This document shows, in pieces, positions 7,872 to 16,967 of a stretch of 64,000 nucleotides of DNA. The notes under the pieces are model-generated. The model saw nothing but the letters and a program-made list of their open reading frames with translations, was not told where the DNA came from and ran no database searches. Each line of letters opens with the position of its first letter. The stretch's first letter is position 1. A program made the position numbers and the translations under genes. Origin of the DNA: Devosia lacusdianchii (GTDB lineage: Bacteria; Pseudomonadota; Alphaproteobacteria; Rhizobiales; Devosiaceae); contig NZ_CP092483.1 of assembly GCF_022429625.1 (NCBI RefSeq), positions 186,001 to 250,000 of the forward strand, read 5' to 3'.

Positions 7872-9044
7872 ATGCCGAAACCAAACCCTGTCTGGGCCTA
7901 TTCCATTCCGGCGGCTTTGCTGCTGATGGCCCCCTTCGATATCCTCGCCTCGCTGGCCATGGATATTTACCTGCCCGTCGTCCCGGCCATGCCGGCCATA
8001 TTGGGCACCAGCCCCGATCTCGTACAGCTCACGCTGACCGTCTACATGATCACGCTCGGCGTCGGGCAGATCGTCTTCGGGCCGCTGTCCGATCGCTTTG
8101 GCCGTCGTCCGGTGCTGCTGGGCGGCGCCGTGCTGTTTGCCGCGGCCTCCTTCGCCCTGGCGGCCGGGTCAATGCCATTACCCTTCCTGCTCTGCCGTTT
8201 TCTGCAAGCGGCGGGCGCGGCGGCGGTCCTGGTCGCGACCTTCGCCACGGTTCGCGATGTCTATGCCGACAGGCCTGAAGGTGCCGTGATCTACAGCCTC
8301 TTCGGCGCCATGCTGTCCTTCGTTCCGGCCCTGGGGCCGATCGCGGGAGCGCTTATCGCCGACACTCTCGGTTGGCGGGCCATTTTCGTGGTCCTCGGCA
8401 TGCTGGCGGTGCTTGCCGGGCTCAATGCCGGCCTGCGCTGGCCAGAAACCCGGCCGGAGGGCGCTGTGCAGCGCCTGTCCTTCCTGCCGATCCTGCGCAG
8501 CCCGGCCTTCTGGACCTATACTTTGGGTTTCAGCGCGGCGATGGGGACGTTCTTCGTCTTCTTCTCCACCGCCCCGCTGATCCTGATCGAGGGCGCCGGT
8601 TTCTCCGAACTGGGCTTCAGTCTGGCCTTTTCCACCGCCGCCATCGTGATGATCGTCACCACCCGCTTCGCCAAGAGCTTCGTGACCCGCTGGGGCATTC
8701 CTGGCAGCCTGCGGCGCGGCATGCTGACCCTGCTGGTCGGTGCCGCCCTCGCTGCACTGGGCCAACTCTTCGCGGTGCCGCCCCTCATCGGCTTCATCAT
8801 GCCCATGTGGGTCATGGCGGTAGGCATGGTCTTTGCCAGCGCCGTCACCGCCAATGGTGCGCTGGCCGAGTTCGGCGACCGCGCCGGATCGGCCGTGGCC
8901 CTGTACTTCTGCGTACAGAGCCTCTTTGTCGGCATTGTCGGTACCGCCTTCGTGGTGCTGCTCCCGGGCGATTCCGCCTGGCCGCTGGTCGCCTATGCCG
9001 CCGGCATGGCGCTTGTCGTGCTGCTGGCGCTCGGCCGGCGCTGA
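7872..9044 (+). CDS. MFS drug exporter of the CmlA/FloR (chloramphenicol/florfenicol) family
   Basis: The 390-residue protein has twelve predicted transmembrane helices. It matches the CmlA/FloR group within the DHA1 (Bcr/CflA) exporters: the first helix region LLMAPFDILASLAMDIYLP is close to the CmlA segment at the same place, followed by QLTLTVYMITLGVGQIVFGP, the loop motif GPLSDRFGRRPVLLGG, ATFATVRDVYA, GPIAGALIADTLGWRAIFVV and FFVFFSTAPLI. The expected role is proton-driven efflux of phenicols. The ATG at 7872 is chosen because CmlA also has about ten residues before its YS motif; a TTG at 7854 is an alternative. The leader ORF and hairpin upstream suggest drug-inducible translation. The actual substrate range is unknown. 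Confidence 0.85.
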   Translation: MPKPNPVWAYSIPAALLLMAPFDILASLAMDIYLPVVPAMPAILGTSPDLVQLTLTVYMITLGVGQIVFGPLSDRFGRRPVLLGGAVLFAAASFALAAGSMPLPFLLCRFLQAAGAAAVLVATFATVRDVYADRPEGAVIYSLFGAMLSFVPALGPIAGALIADTLGWRAIFVVLGMLAVLAGLNAGLRWPETRPEGAVQRLSFLPILRSPAFWTYTLGFSAAMGTFFVFFSTAPLILIEGAGFSELGFSLAFSTAAIVMIVTTRFAKSFVTRWGIPGSLRRGMLTLLVGAALAALGQLFAVPPLIGFIMPMWVMAVGMVFASAVTANGALAEFGDRAGSAVALYFCVQSLFVGIVGTAFVVLLPGDSAWPLVAYAAGMALVVLLALGRR

Positions 9045-9079
9045 ACCTTCAGGGTCGGGGTGGCAACGCCGCTCCGGCC

Positions 9080-9973
9080 CTATTCGCAGATCCGCGTCGT
9101 GCAACTCTGCCCGTGGCATCCCATGTCCAGATGCAGATGGTCATGATGCTCGGCATTGGCCTCCGGCCCCAGCACCGTCATGAAGTCGCCGCAGGCGGCA
9201 TCATGCGCCAGCCGCAGCAGCCGCCCCTCCGGCTCCGCCGCCGGCATCCAGTCGCCCTCGACCCCGATGCTGCGCCCATCCTCGAGCGTGAACCCGGTCA
9301 CATCCACCGCATTGGCAAAGCCATGCTCGGAGGTAAAGCCGTTCTCGGCGCTATAGCGGTTGCGGCACATATAGCTCGTGCCCGTATCCACCTGCGCCAG
9401 CCGGCTTTCCAGCATGGTCTCGGCATAGCCATCCACCGTCTCGACCCAGTCGGGCAGGGCGCTCGCCATTTGGCAATTGGTAGTCACCGGCGACGATAGC
9501 GGCACCATCCGCCCCTTACTCAGCACCCCGGTGACCACAAGCGGCGATTGTTCCCCGCAAATCCCCTCGCTCAGCGGCGGCGCCATCTCCGCCTCCACCA
9601 GCCCCTGAATGACAGCCGGGCACGCCACCTGATAAACCCGTTCCGGCTTCGCTTCCACCTCCGGCTTCGCCTCGACCTCGGGCTCCACCGGCTCCTCGAC
9701 CGCCTGTTCGTCCACCGCCTCCTCCGCCGCGTCAGGCACGGCAGGCGCTTCCACCACGGGCACATCCGGCAGGCTGGGCGGCCGCGGCCGTGGCACCGGC
9801 GGCGCTTCCGGCGCAACCGCCACCGGCGCCTTGGGCGCTGGCGTTCTCGGCGGCCGTGGCGGCGGATTGGTCAGCTCGTCGACCATGTCCTGCAGCGGTT
9901 GGAAGATATCCTGCGCGGCAACCGGATGGGCCAGCAGCGGCAGGGCGATCAGCAGTTTAATGAGCGTGCGCAT
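9080..9973 (-). CDS. Extensin-like C-terminal domain protein, exported
   Basis: The 297-residue protein has a signal peptide (LIKLLIALPLLAHPVAAQ), then about 90 residues of Pro/Ala/Glu-rich linker (PPPRPPRTPAPKAPVAVAPE, EAKPEVEAKPE) and a C-terminal extensin-like domain of about 170 residues. This contains the family signatures CPAVIQGLVEAE, SEHGFANAVDVTGF and HHDHLHLDMG, which include conserved His/Asp residues of the peptidase-like fold, and several cysteines. Members are periplasmic proteins presumed to act on the cell wall, with no proven activity. It ends close to the exporter gene (convergent) and is divergent from lepA. Confidence 0.85.
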   Translation of the reverse strand: MRTLIKLLIALPLLAHPVAAQDIFQPLQDMVDELTNPPPRPPRTPAPKAPVAVAPEAPPVPRPRPPSLPDVPVVEAPAVPDAAEEAVDEQAVEEPVEPEVEAKPEVEAKPERVYQVACPAVIQGLVEAEMAPPLSEGICGEQSPLVVTGVLSKGRMVPLSSPVTTNCQMASALPDWVETVDGYAETMLESRLAQVDTGTSYMCRNRYSAENGFTSEHGFANAVDVTGFTLEDGRSIGVEGDWMPAAEPEGRLLRLAHDAACGDFMTVLGPEANAEHHDHLHLDMGCHGQSCTTRICE

Positions 9974-10074
9974 GAACCCGTAACGCGCCAGCCCGCAAAA
10001 GGCACCGCAACACCCCTGTTAACCTGCGCTAAACCATCTTTCTCAGCCACCCCGCTTCTGCTATCAGCGCCCTT

Positions 10075-11880
10075 ATGACAACGCCGCTTTCCCACATCCG
10101 CAATTTCTCCATCGTCGCCCATATCGACCATGGCAAATCCACCCTGGCCGATCGCCTGATCCAGACGACCGGGGGATTGGACCTGCGCGAGATGAAGGAG
10201 CAGGTGCTCGATTCGATGGATATCGAGCGCGAGCGCGGCATCACCATCAAGGCCCAGACCGTCCGGCTGACCTACAAGGCCAATAACGGCGAGACCTACA
10301 TCCTCAACCTCATCGACACCCCCGGCCACGTCGACTTCGCCTATGAAGTCAGCCGCTCCATGGCCGCGGTGGAAGGCTCGTTGCTGGTCGTCGACGCCTC
10401 CCAGGGCGTCGAGGCGCAGACCCTCGCCAACGTCTACCACGCGCTCGATGCCAACCATGAAATCGTCCCCGTCCTCAACAAGGTCGATCTGCCCGCCGCG
10501 GATATTCCGCGCGTCAAACAGCAGATCGAAGACGTCATCGGCATCGACGCCTCCGAAGCCCTCGAAATCTCGGCCAAAACCGGCGTCGGCATCGACACCG
10601 TGCTCGAAGCCATCGTCCATCGCCTGCCCGCCCCCAAGGGCGATATCAATGCCCCGCTCAAGGCGCTGCTGGTCGATTCCTGGTACGATACCTATCTCGG
10701 CGTCGTCGTTCTCGTCCGCATCATCGATGGCACCATGAAGAAGGGCCAGAAGATCCGCATGATGGCCTCGGGCGCGGTCTATGAGCTCGATCGCGTCGCC
10801 GTCAACACGCCCAAGCTGGTCGAAGTCAAGGAACTGACCCCCGGCGAACTCGGCGTCTTCACCGCCTCGATCAAGGAAGTGGCCGATACCAATGTCGGCG
10901 ATACCATCACCGACGACAAGAAGCCGACTTCCACCCCACTGCCCGACTTCCGTCCGGCCCAGCCCGTCGTGTTCTGCGGCCTCTTCCCCGTCGATGCCAG
11001 TGACTTTGACGAGCTGCGCGCTGCCATGGGCAAGCTGCGCCTCAACGACGCCAGCTTCAGCTTTGAAATGGAAACCTCAGCCGCCCTCGGCTTCGGCTTC
11101 CGCTGCGGCTTTTTGGGGCTGCTGCACCTCGAAATCATCCAGGAACGCCTGAGCCGCGAGTTCAATCTCGACCTGATCGCCACCGCGCCGTCAGTGGTCT
11201 ACGAGATCGCGCTGACCAATGGCGACAGCATGATGCTGCACAATCCGGCCGATTTGCCCGATGTGATGAAGATCGAGGAAATCCGCGAGCCCTGGATCAA
11301 GGCGACCATTCTCACCCCCGACGAATATCTCGGCTCGATCCTCAAGCTCTGCCAGGATCGCCGCGGCATCCAGCGCAATCTGAGCTATGTCGGCAACCGC
11401 GCCATGGTGGAATACGATCTGCCGCTCAATGAAGTGGTGTTCGATTTCTACGATCGCCTGAAGTCCATATCGAAGGGCTATGCCAGCTTCGATTACCACC
11501 TCGATGACCACCGCCCCGGCGACCTGGTCAAGCTCAGCATTCTAGTCAACGCCGAGCCCGTCGACGCGCTCTCCATGCTGGTCCACCGCACCGTCGCCGA
11601 AAGCCGCGGCCGCATCATGTGCGAAAAGCTCAAGGAGCTGATCCCGCCGCATCTGTTCGTCATTCCGATCCAGGCCGCCATCGGCGGCAAGATCATCGCC
11701 CGCGAAACCGTCCGCGCCATGCGCAAGGACGTGACGGCCAAGTGTTATGGCGGCGACGCGACGCGTAAACGCAAACTGCTGGAAAAGCAGAAAGCCGGTA
11801 AGAAGAAGATGCGGCAGTTCGGGTCAGTGGAGATTCCGCAAGAGGCGTTTATCAAGGCGCTGAAGATGGGGGATGATTAG
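10075..11880 (+). CDS. lepA: Elongation factor 4 (LepA), ribosome back-translocating GTPase
   Basis: The 601-residue protein is a full-length LepA. The G domain shows the P-loop [15 protein letters not shown] (residues about 16-30), the switch region [26 protein letters not shown] and NKVDLP. The C-terminus carries the LepA-specific domain ending [20 protein letters not shown] and [12 protein letters not shown]. LepA binds stalled or mistranslocated ribosomes and affects translation initiation and folding. In many bacteria it is followed by lepB, but here it is followed by a lower-GC methyltransferase gene, which suggests insertion downstream of lepA. Confidence 0.98.
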   Translation: MTTPLSHIRNFSIVAHIDHGKSTLADRLIQTTGGLDLREMKEQVLDSMDIERERGITIKAQTVRLTYKANNGETYILNLIDTPGHVDFAYEVSRSMAAVEGSLLVVDASQGVEAQTLANVYHALDANHEIVPVLNKVDLPAADIPRVKQQIEDVIGIDASEALEISAKTGVGIDTVLEAIVHRLPAPKGDINAPLKALLVDSWYDTYLGVVVLVRIIDGTMKKGQKIRMMASGAVYELDRVAVNTPKLVEVKELTPGELGVFTASIKEVADTNVGDTITDDKKPTSTPLPDFRPAQPVVFCGLFPVDASDFDELRAAMGKLRLNDASFSFEMETSAALGFGFRCGFLGLLHLEIIQERLSREFNLDLIATAPSVVYEIALTNGDSMMLHNPADLPDVMKIEEIREPWIKATILTPDEYLGSILKLCQDRRGIQRNLSYVGNRAMVEYDLPLNEVVFDFYDRLKSISKGYASFDYHLDDHRPGDLVKLSILVNAEPVDALSMLVHRTVAESRGRIMCEKLKELIPPHLFVIPIQAAIGGKIIARETVRAMRKDVTAKCYGGDATRKRKLLEKQKAGKKKMRQFGSVEIPQEAFIKALKMGDD

Positions 11881-11940
11881 GTTATCATTCGTTCTTCCTA
11901 TGTTCTTCATTCTTAGCTATCATTGAAGCGGGGGAAATCA

Positions 11941-14900
11941 ATGGTGGCGGCTTTTGAAGAGACACTGCTAAGCCACGGCGGCGATCCCGGAGCAGTTTTG
12001 TACTTCGACGGGTCTGGACCCGATGCGTTGCCGTATATCACCCTAGTGTCAGCACGCAGCGAAGCTGATTCTGAGCTTTCAGCGGTTGTTGGTGTTTATG
12101 AGTGGAACCATCGACCTCTCATGTTTCTCGCCGACGGCGAGGCACTGGATAAGGATGGCATTCAGCGCGTTAGACGAATTCTCGCGATGCGTGGCGACGC
12201 ACAATACTTAGGGCTTTTTTCGCGTGGCCGCCTCAGCATCTTTCCAATCAGTTTGGACGAGCGCGAAGCTGGGCAACTAGCGCTGGAGGTGGGAAACGCG
12301 TCGGATAGGCTGATCACGATTCCGCACTTGATCAATGAGCGACCGGGCGTGGCTTCCTCGCGCGGGTGGATAAGTGACGTCATACTACGGCTGTTGATCG
12401 GGTCTCTGGACGTACTGATTGGCGAGGGGGTTTCTGACGAAGACGCCATTTCGCTGGTAGGCCGGGCATTGTTTGTCAGGTTTCTCGCCGACCGGGACCT
12501 GATCTCATCGAAAACAATTCCAAACTATGACGGTCCCGTTGGGGAGGCCTTCGATGAAGGGCCAAGTGCTATTGCTGCATCCAAGTGGCTTGACGACACC
12601 TTTAATGGCGACTTTCTGCCGTTGACTGATGGCCTATTTGATCGACTTTCGCCGCAGGCGTACGGAGTGCTGGGGGACATCCTGCGTCGCGCACCAGACG
12701 GGCAACTGTCGCTGCCCTGGCAAGAAAAATGGGCCCTTTTGAATTTCGCTCATATTCCAGTCGGCGTGTTGAGCCAGGCCTACGAACGCTACCTAAGTAG
12801 GCACGACCCAAAGAAGCAGCGACGCGAAGGCGGGTACTATACGCCTCGCCATATCGCGGACCTTCTCGTCAGAGGTACGTTCCAAGCGTTCAGGCGAGAA
12901 GGTATCGCACATAAAGCGCGTGTTCTTGATCCAGCGGCTGGCGCCGGAGTATTTTTGGTGACGGCATTCCGCCAGCTCGTTCAGGAGAGGTGGCGAGTGG
13001 ACGGCGTCCGTCCGCAAACCAGCGAGCTGCGATCCATATTGTATGGATGCATTAAGGGGTTTGACATAAATGAGGCCGCACTGAGATTTGCGGCCCTAGG
13101 CCTATACCTAGCCTCAATCGAGCTTGATCCCGAACCCGAGCCGCTCCGGAAGCTGCGGTTTGACGATCTACGACCCCGCGTACTTGAGTTCTTGGGGCAC
13201 TCTGCCGTTCAAGGCACTGACACAGTCAGCCAAGATCAATTGGGCAGTCTCGGTAGTAAGGTCGGAAAAGAGCATCGCGGGGCGTATGATCTGGTTATTG
13301 GCAATCCGCCTTGGGCCACTGCCACGAAGGTTCCAAACTGGACGGAAATCTTAAAGCATGTTGCAGACATAGCGAAGGATCGCGTCGGACATGCAATTCC
13401 AGCTCCCTTGCCCAATGACGTGCTTGATCTGCCGTTTGTTTGGCGTGCCATGGAGTGGGCGCGCCCGGGTGGGCAGATAGCATTCGCTCTGCACGCCCGG
13501 GTGCTTTTTCAAAGCGGAGAGACAATGCCGGAGGCGCGCGCGGCGCTGTTTGCAGCGCTGGATATCACCTCCATAATTAATGGCACTGAGCTCCGCAATA
13601 CTAGGGTGTGGCCTGAGATATCTGCGCCGTTCTGCCTCCTCTTTGCCCGCAACAACGTGCCGGGAGTCGGAGCAGGCTTCACGTTCGTAAGCCCTCATTT
13701 AGATGAGGGTTTGAACAGGGCCGGCGCTTGGCGGATAGACGTTGCTAACAGTGAGGTGGTTTCTTCAGATTCCGTGCAAAGAAGGCCGGAACTACTAAAA
13801 TTGCTATTCCGAGGCGGGCGTCTAGACTTGGAGGTTTATGATCGCTTGCAGAAGAAGGCGCTTCCAACAGTGATGGAATTTTGGCGCTCCACCTTTGGAG
13901 AGCATCACGGTCGAGCTCGGTTTACTGGCAACGGCTATCAACGCCTGCGAGCCAGCAGCCGAGTAAGAAAGTCGTCAACCGACCAGTTGCCGGGGGTCGA
14001 TGCCTCATACCTCCAGGGGTTTCCAGAGATATCGGATGCTGATGGTTCAATCTTCGTTGAACCAGGAAATTTGAGGAAATTCCACCAGACCAGAATCCAT
14101 GATCCGCGTCCCGTCGAATTATTTCAGGGGCCATTATTGCTCGTTAGAGAGTCACCTCCGGTAAGTACAGAGAGGATAGTAGTTGTTGTTTCGGACAAAG
14201 ATCTAGTTTTTAACCAGAGTTTTCATGGCTATAGCGCCGCAAGTCATAGTGATGGAGAGATACTGGTTAGATACCTGGCAATCTTGATTTCCAGTGATAT
14301 CTCAATTTGGCACGCACTTGTTACAAGTGGGAGGTTTGGCTTCGAGCGCGAAGTAGTCGAAAAATTTGTCATCGATCGACTCCCAATAGTCCCTTTTGAC
14401 AGGTTAAACGAATTGGATCGAAAGGAAGTCACCCGGCTATTTGATCTAGCGGCCAATGCCGGGCTCGAAGGCGCACGCGACCAGATAAATAGCTGGGTAG
14501 GCGGGTTATACGGTCTAAGCACGACTGACCTCGCCACGATATCGGATACACTATCGTTCAGCCTCCCGTTCTCCCGAAATCGCCTTGCCGCAAGATGTGA
14601 GACCACAGCCAGTCAGCGAGACATTTTTAGAACGAAGTTGAATGAGGAACTTTCGCCATGGGCGCAAAGGTTTGATCGCACGGTCCGTGTTTCGGAGGGA
14701 CATTGTCCGCCGTTATCCCCATGGGCATTCGTTCGCATCCAGTTCTCCAAGAATTCTGTTGAACAGAAGTCTGCACCTGAACAGCCAAGGTGGATGGAAG
14801 TGCTCAATGCTGCCGATGAAATCTCCGCAACTGAAATCATCTATCCGGATCGTGGTGGCGAAGAAATTTGGGTCGGAAAGATCAATCAAGCGCGATACTG

Positions 14901-14991
14901 GTCCGGCAGTCAGGCGAGGCTCGTGGCTAGAGCAATAATTTGGGATCATTTGGAAGGCCTGTTGTCCCCAAAAGGGGCCGTTAAAAATTGA
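11941..14991 (+). CDS. N6-adenine DNA methyltransferase, large (type IIG/BREX PglX-like architecture)
   Basis: From ATG 11941, with GGGGA six to seven bases upstream, the frame encodes 1016 residues. The centre is a gamma-class N6-adenine methyltransferase: the SAM-binding motif I RVLDPAAGAGVFLV (Asp330), FDINEAALRFAALGLYLASI, and the catalytic motif IGNPPW (Asn455). It is preceded by GGYYTPRHIADLLVRGT, typical of type I and type IIG enzymes. Upstream, GRALFVRFLADRDLI is the helical segment seen in type IIG and PglX proteins. The first 120 residues lack an obvious PD-(D/E)XK nuclease; one is encoded by the next gene, overlapping by four bases. The C-terminal half is probably the target-recognition region. 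Codons such as TTA, ATA and AGA are visibly commoner than in neighbours, suggesting horizontal transfer. Confidence 0.85.
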   Translation: MVAAFEETLLSHGGDPGAVLYFDGSGPDALPYITLVSARSEADSELSAVVGVYEWNHRPLMFLADGEALDKDGIQRVRRILAMRGDAQYLGLFSRGRLSIFPISLDEREAGQLALEVGNASDRLITIPHLINERPGVASSRGWISDVILRLLIGSLDVLIGEGVSDEDAISLVGRALFVRFLADRDLISSKTIPNYDGPVGEAFDEGPSAIAASKWLDDTFNGDFLPLTDGLFDRLSPQAYGVLGDILRRAPDGQLSLPWQEKWALLNFAHIPVGVLSQAYERYLSRHDPKKQRREGGYYTPRHIADLLVRGTFQAFRREGIAHKARVLDPAAGAGVFLVTAFRQLVQERWRVDGVRPQTSELRSILYGCIKGFDINEAALRFAALGLYLASIELDPEPEPLRKLRFDDLRPRVLEFLGHSAVQGTDTVSQDQLGSLGSKVGKEHRGAYDLVIGNPPWATATKVPNWTEILKHVADIAKDRVGHAIPAPLPNDVLDLPFVWRAMEWARPGGQIAFALHARVLFQSGETMPEARAALFAALDITSIINGTELRNTRVWPEISAPFCLLFARNNVPGVGAGFTFVSPHLDEGLNRAGAWRIDVANSEVVSSDSVQRRPELLKLLFRGGRLDLEVYDRLQKKALPTVMEFWRSTFGEHHGRARFTGNGYQRLRASSRVRKSSTDQLPGVDASYLQGFPEISDADGSIFVEPGNLRKFHQTRIHDPRPVELFQGPLLLVRESPPVSTERIVVVVSDKDLVFNQSFHGYSAASHSDGEILVRYLAILISSDISIWHALVTSGRFGFEREVVEKFVIDRLPIVPFDRLNELDRKEVTRLFDLAANAGLEGARDQINSWVGGLYGLSTTDLATISDTLSFSLPFSRNRLAARCETTASQRDIFRTKLNEELSPWAQRFDRTVRVSEGHCPPLSPWAFVRIQFSKNSVEQKSAPEQPRWMEVLNAADEISATEIIYPDRGGEEIWVGKINQARYWSGSQARLVARAIIWDHLEGLLSPKGAVKN

Positions 14992-15698
14992 CCGCGATCC
15001 ATACCCGAATAGAGCAAATCGACCAGCTGACGAGAGGCGTGTCACTGCCCATACCTGCGATACCAGAGACATATTTGAGGGCCATAGCGCAGACCATAAG
15101 CGACGAATGGACAAAGTTGGTAGCGGAGCTAGGCGCAACTGTGCTTGCAGAGATGGATGAGGCGGAGCTCAATGCCTTGCTTGAAGCTCGGCTGAATCAT
15201 GCTGTCATCACGGATTCGTCCTTTGGCCAATTGGTGTGTGGCGTAGCTCGCGGTAAAGAAAGTGTTAGCTTTGATGGAAGTCACTTGGAGAAGCGGCCAG
15301 ATCTGTCGATCTTATTAACTAGGGCCCATCCCGCATTCCCCTTGGTGGTGGAATGTAAGGTGATCGACGCAGCCAAGGCGAAGGGCGTGGCGCTCTATTG
15401 CACGAACGGCATTCGCAGATTCATCGACGGCGAGTACGCGTGGGGCTCTAAAGAGGGTATCGTCATTGCGTACGTTCGAGACGGGTCCTCGATCTCGTCA
15501 GCGCTGGCTCCACACTTGTCGACCCATATGGGCCTCACGCCTGACCCCTACTTAACTCAGAACCTGCCGGACGCCGGCACTGGGGTCGCTCTTGCACTTG
15601 ATCAATCCGTGCATGGTCGGAGCTTCGTCTATGTGGGACAGGCTAGCACCAGTTCGCCTGGAGACCTGTCGCTTTGGCACTTGTGGTTAGCTCAATGA
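14988..15698 (+). CDS. PD-(D/E)XK nuclease-like protein, probable restriction partner
   Basis: A TTG start (14988) overlaps the TGA of the methyltransferase gene, implying translational coupling. The 236-residue product has a helical N-terminus (RAIAQTISDEWTKLVAELGA) and a core with EKRPDLSILLTRAHPAFPLV followed by VECKV. Asp105, Glu122 and Lys124 form the D...ExK triad of PD-(D/E)XK endonucleases. A basic loop (NGIRRFIDGEYAWGSKEG) and a beta strand GIVIAYVRDG follow, as in restriction enzymes and Holliday-junction resolvase folds. Together with the methyltransferase it could be a type II restriction-modification pair or a related defence pair. The family is not one I can name, so the assignment rests on the motif and gene pairing. 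Confidence 0.65.
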   Translation: MTAIHTRIEQIDQLTRGVSLPIPAIPETYLRAIAQTISDEWTKLVAELGATVLAEMDEAELNALLEARLNHAVITDSSFGQLVCGVARGKESVSFDGSHLEKRPDLSILLTRAHPAFPLVVECKVIDAAKAKGVALYCTNGIRRFIDGEYAWGSKEGIVIAYVRDGSSISSALAPHLSTHMGLTPDPYLTQNLPDAGTGVALALDQSVHGRSFVYVGQASTSSPGDLSLWHLWLAQ

Positions 15699-15740
15699 GC
15701 AGCCAAAACTAATCCCCGCCCCTCCACCCCGCCTTACCCT

Positions 15741-15773
15741 CTCCTGTCCGGCATTCCGCCAAAAGGACAGGAG
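15741..15773 (+). promoter_or_regulatory. Hairpin that sequesters the Shine-Dalgarno of the next gene
   Basis: CTCCTGTCC (15741-15749) and GGACAGGAG (15765-15773) form a perfect nine-base-pair stem with a fifteen-base loop. The 3' arm contains AGGAG, the only Shine-Dalgarno of the gene starting at 15779, so folding would hide it. It may be an RNA-level control or a protein-binding palindrome. Confidence 0.5.
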
Positions 15774-15778
15774 TTTTC

Positions 15779-16420
15779 ATGCCCACACAAACCAACCACC
15801 CGCCTTTCGCGCCCGGCGCTCAAGGCCAGCTTGCGGCGCAAGCTGCGCCCGCCGCCAGATCCGGCGAGCCCAGGGTCACCCATGCCATGGCCGAGCGCCA
15901 TGAGGCGCTGTGGCTGAGCCTCACCGCTTTGCACAAGGATGTCCTCGCCCTCGGCGCCAAAAAACTCACCGCGCCTCTGCCGGAAATCCTGCGCATTGCC
16001 GGCGAAGGCCTGCTCAGCGATTGCGTGCCCTTTGCTCCCAAATCCGGCCGTCACACCAGGTTGCCGGTGGCGGCGTCCGATCTGGGTGGGCTGGCCGTGC
16101 AACTGGGCCAGGCGCTCGCTATGCTCGACGCCTGGGAGAGCCAGCGGAGCTTTTTCGATGCGCAGTTCGGCTGCCGCATGTGGCGTGTGGAGGGCCCGCG
16201 CCAGCCGATCATGCGGCTCAAGCCGCCCGCCGCTGCCCTGCCGCCGCGCCGGGACATGGCCGATCTGCGCGACAAGCTGGCGCAGCGCATCGATGGGCAG
16301 CGTGCCGCCGATTTCCAGCGCGGCTTCGAGGCTGGCCGCGCCGCCCGATCAGGCAAGCCGGTGGCCGAGATCGTGGCCGAAGTCCAGAAAAGTTATCCCC
16401 GCCTGCGCCTGCTCGATTAA
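15779..16420 (+). CDS. Hypothetical protein
   Basis: A 213-residue, mostly helical protein with a disordered Pro/Ala-rich N-terminus (residues 1-35). A central domain contains AERHEALWLSLTALHKDVLALGAKK and GGLAVQLGQALAMLDAWESQ, and the C-terminus is basic (GFEAGRAARSGKPVAEIVAEV). No signal peptide or transmembrane helix. The translation begins five bases after the Shine-Dalgarno in the upstream hairpin. It marks the right border of the lower-GC methyltransferase insert, as its codon use again matches the chromosome. I do not recognise the family. Confidence 0.65.
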   Translation: MPTQTNHPPFAPGAQGQLAAQAAPAARSGEPRVTHAMAERHEALWLSLTALHKDVLALGAKKLTAPLPEILRIAGEGLLSDCVPFAPKSGRHTRLPVAASDLGGLAVQLGQALAMLDAWESQRSFFDAQFGCRMWRVEGPRQPIMRLKPPAAALPPRRDMADLRDKLAQRIDGQRAADFQRGFEAGRAARSGKPVAEIVAEVQKSYPRLRLLD

Positions 16421-16429
16421 ATTTGCTCC

Positions 16430-16740
16430 ATCCCTCCGCACGGGCGGCCTGCAGGCGAACAGTAGCGGAGGGCGCTGGGCGCGGCTTCGCCGCTGCGCAG
16501 GTCCGAGCACCGGCCGGCCGGGACGAGCGTTCCCGGTCCGCGACTCCGCGTGTTGTTCCAAAAACCGGCGACCCGAGGCGATCACCGTCTCACTAAACAA
16601 AACTCAGGGGCGGCCATCGCCTCGGGTCCCGCTCGCTCTGTGCCACCGGAGGCCGCGCGCCGTCCGGCGCTTTGGCACGCCGCCGATTATTGCCCGGTCA
16701 GCGCCCGTACCGTGTATAAACACCCGGTCGGGCGCTCAGG
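16430..16740 (+). ncRNA. Highly structured intergenic region, candidate structured RNA
   Basis: No coding frame looks real here. Consecutive strong inverted repeats are present: CCCTCCGC/GCGGAGGG (16432-16439, 16465-16472), a GCGGC-TTC-GCCGC hairpin, CCGGGA/TCCCGG, then GACCCGAGGCGAT/ATCGCCTCGGGTC (16570-16582, 16616-16628, thirteen perfect pairs around an A-rich 33-base loop), GTGCCA/TGGCAC, and the hairpin at 16701-16735. I looked for the conserved cores of RNase P RNA, tmRNA and 6S RNA and did not find them. The strand is a guess, and a cis-acting leader for the gene at 16764 is an alternative. Confidence 0.3.
16701..16735 (+). promoter_or_regulatory. Long hairpin upstream of the 64-residue gene
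   Basis: GCGCCCGTACCGTGT pairs with ACACCCGGTCGGGCGC around an ATAA loop, with one bulged base on the 5' side and two on the 3' side. It ends 28 bases before the ATG at 16764 and lacks a T-tract, so a leader or mRNA-stability role is more likely than termination. Confidence 0.45.
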
Positions 16741-16763
16741 TCCGGTCCCTGCGGAGCCCTCAA

Positions 16764-16958
16764 ATGCACAAGTACCACGTCGGCCAGTCTCTCGATCTCC
16801 TGCCCAGCCATGGCAGCAGTTCGCGCCGCGCCGGCGAATGCAAGATCGTGGCGCTGCTGCCCTATGAAGGCCACATGATCCAGTACAAGGTGCAATCGAC
16901 GCTCGAATCCTATCAGCGCATCGTCAGTGAAAACGATCTGCGCCTGCCCGCTGCCTGA
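16764..16958 (+). CDS. Conserved small protein of unknown function
   Basis: The 64-residue frame starts at an ATG with GGAG seven bases upstream. The product has the regular pattern MHKYHVGQSLDLLPSHG, RRAGECKIVALLPYEGHMIQ and YKVQSTLESYQRIVSENDL, suggesting a small all-beta barrel (SH3-like) fold: a short strand-rich domain with conserved Gly and hydrophobic alternation. I recall comparable small proteins across Hyphomicrobiales but no function. It lies nine bases before the glutathione peroxidase gene and is probably co-transcribed with it. Confidence 0.7.
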   Translation: MHKYHVGQSLDLLPSHGSSSRRAGECKIVALLPYEGHMIQYKVQSTLESYQRIVSENDLRLPAA

Positions 16959-16967
16959 GTCGCGCCC

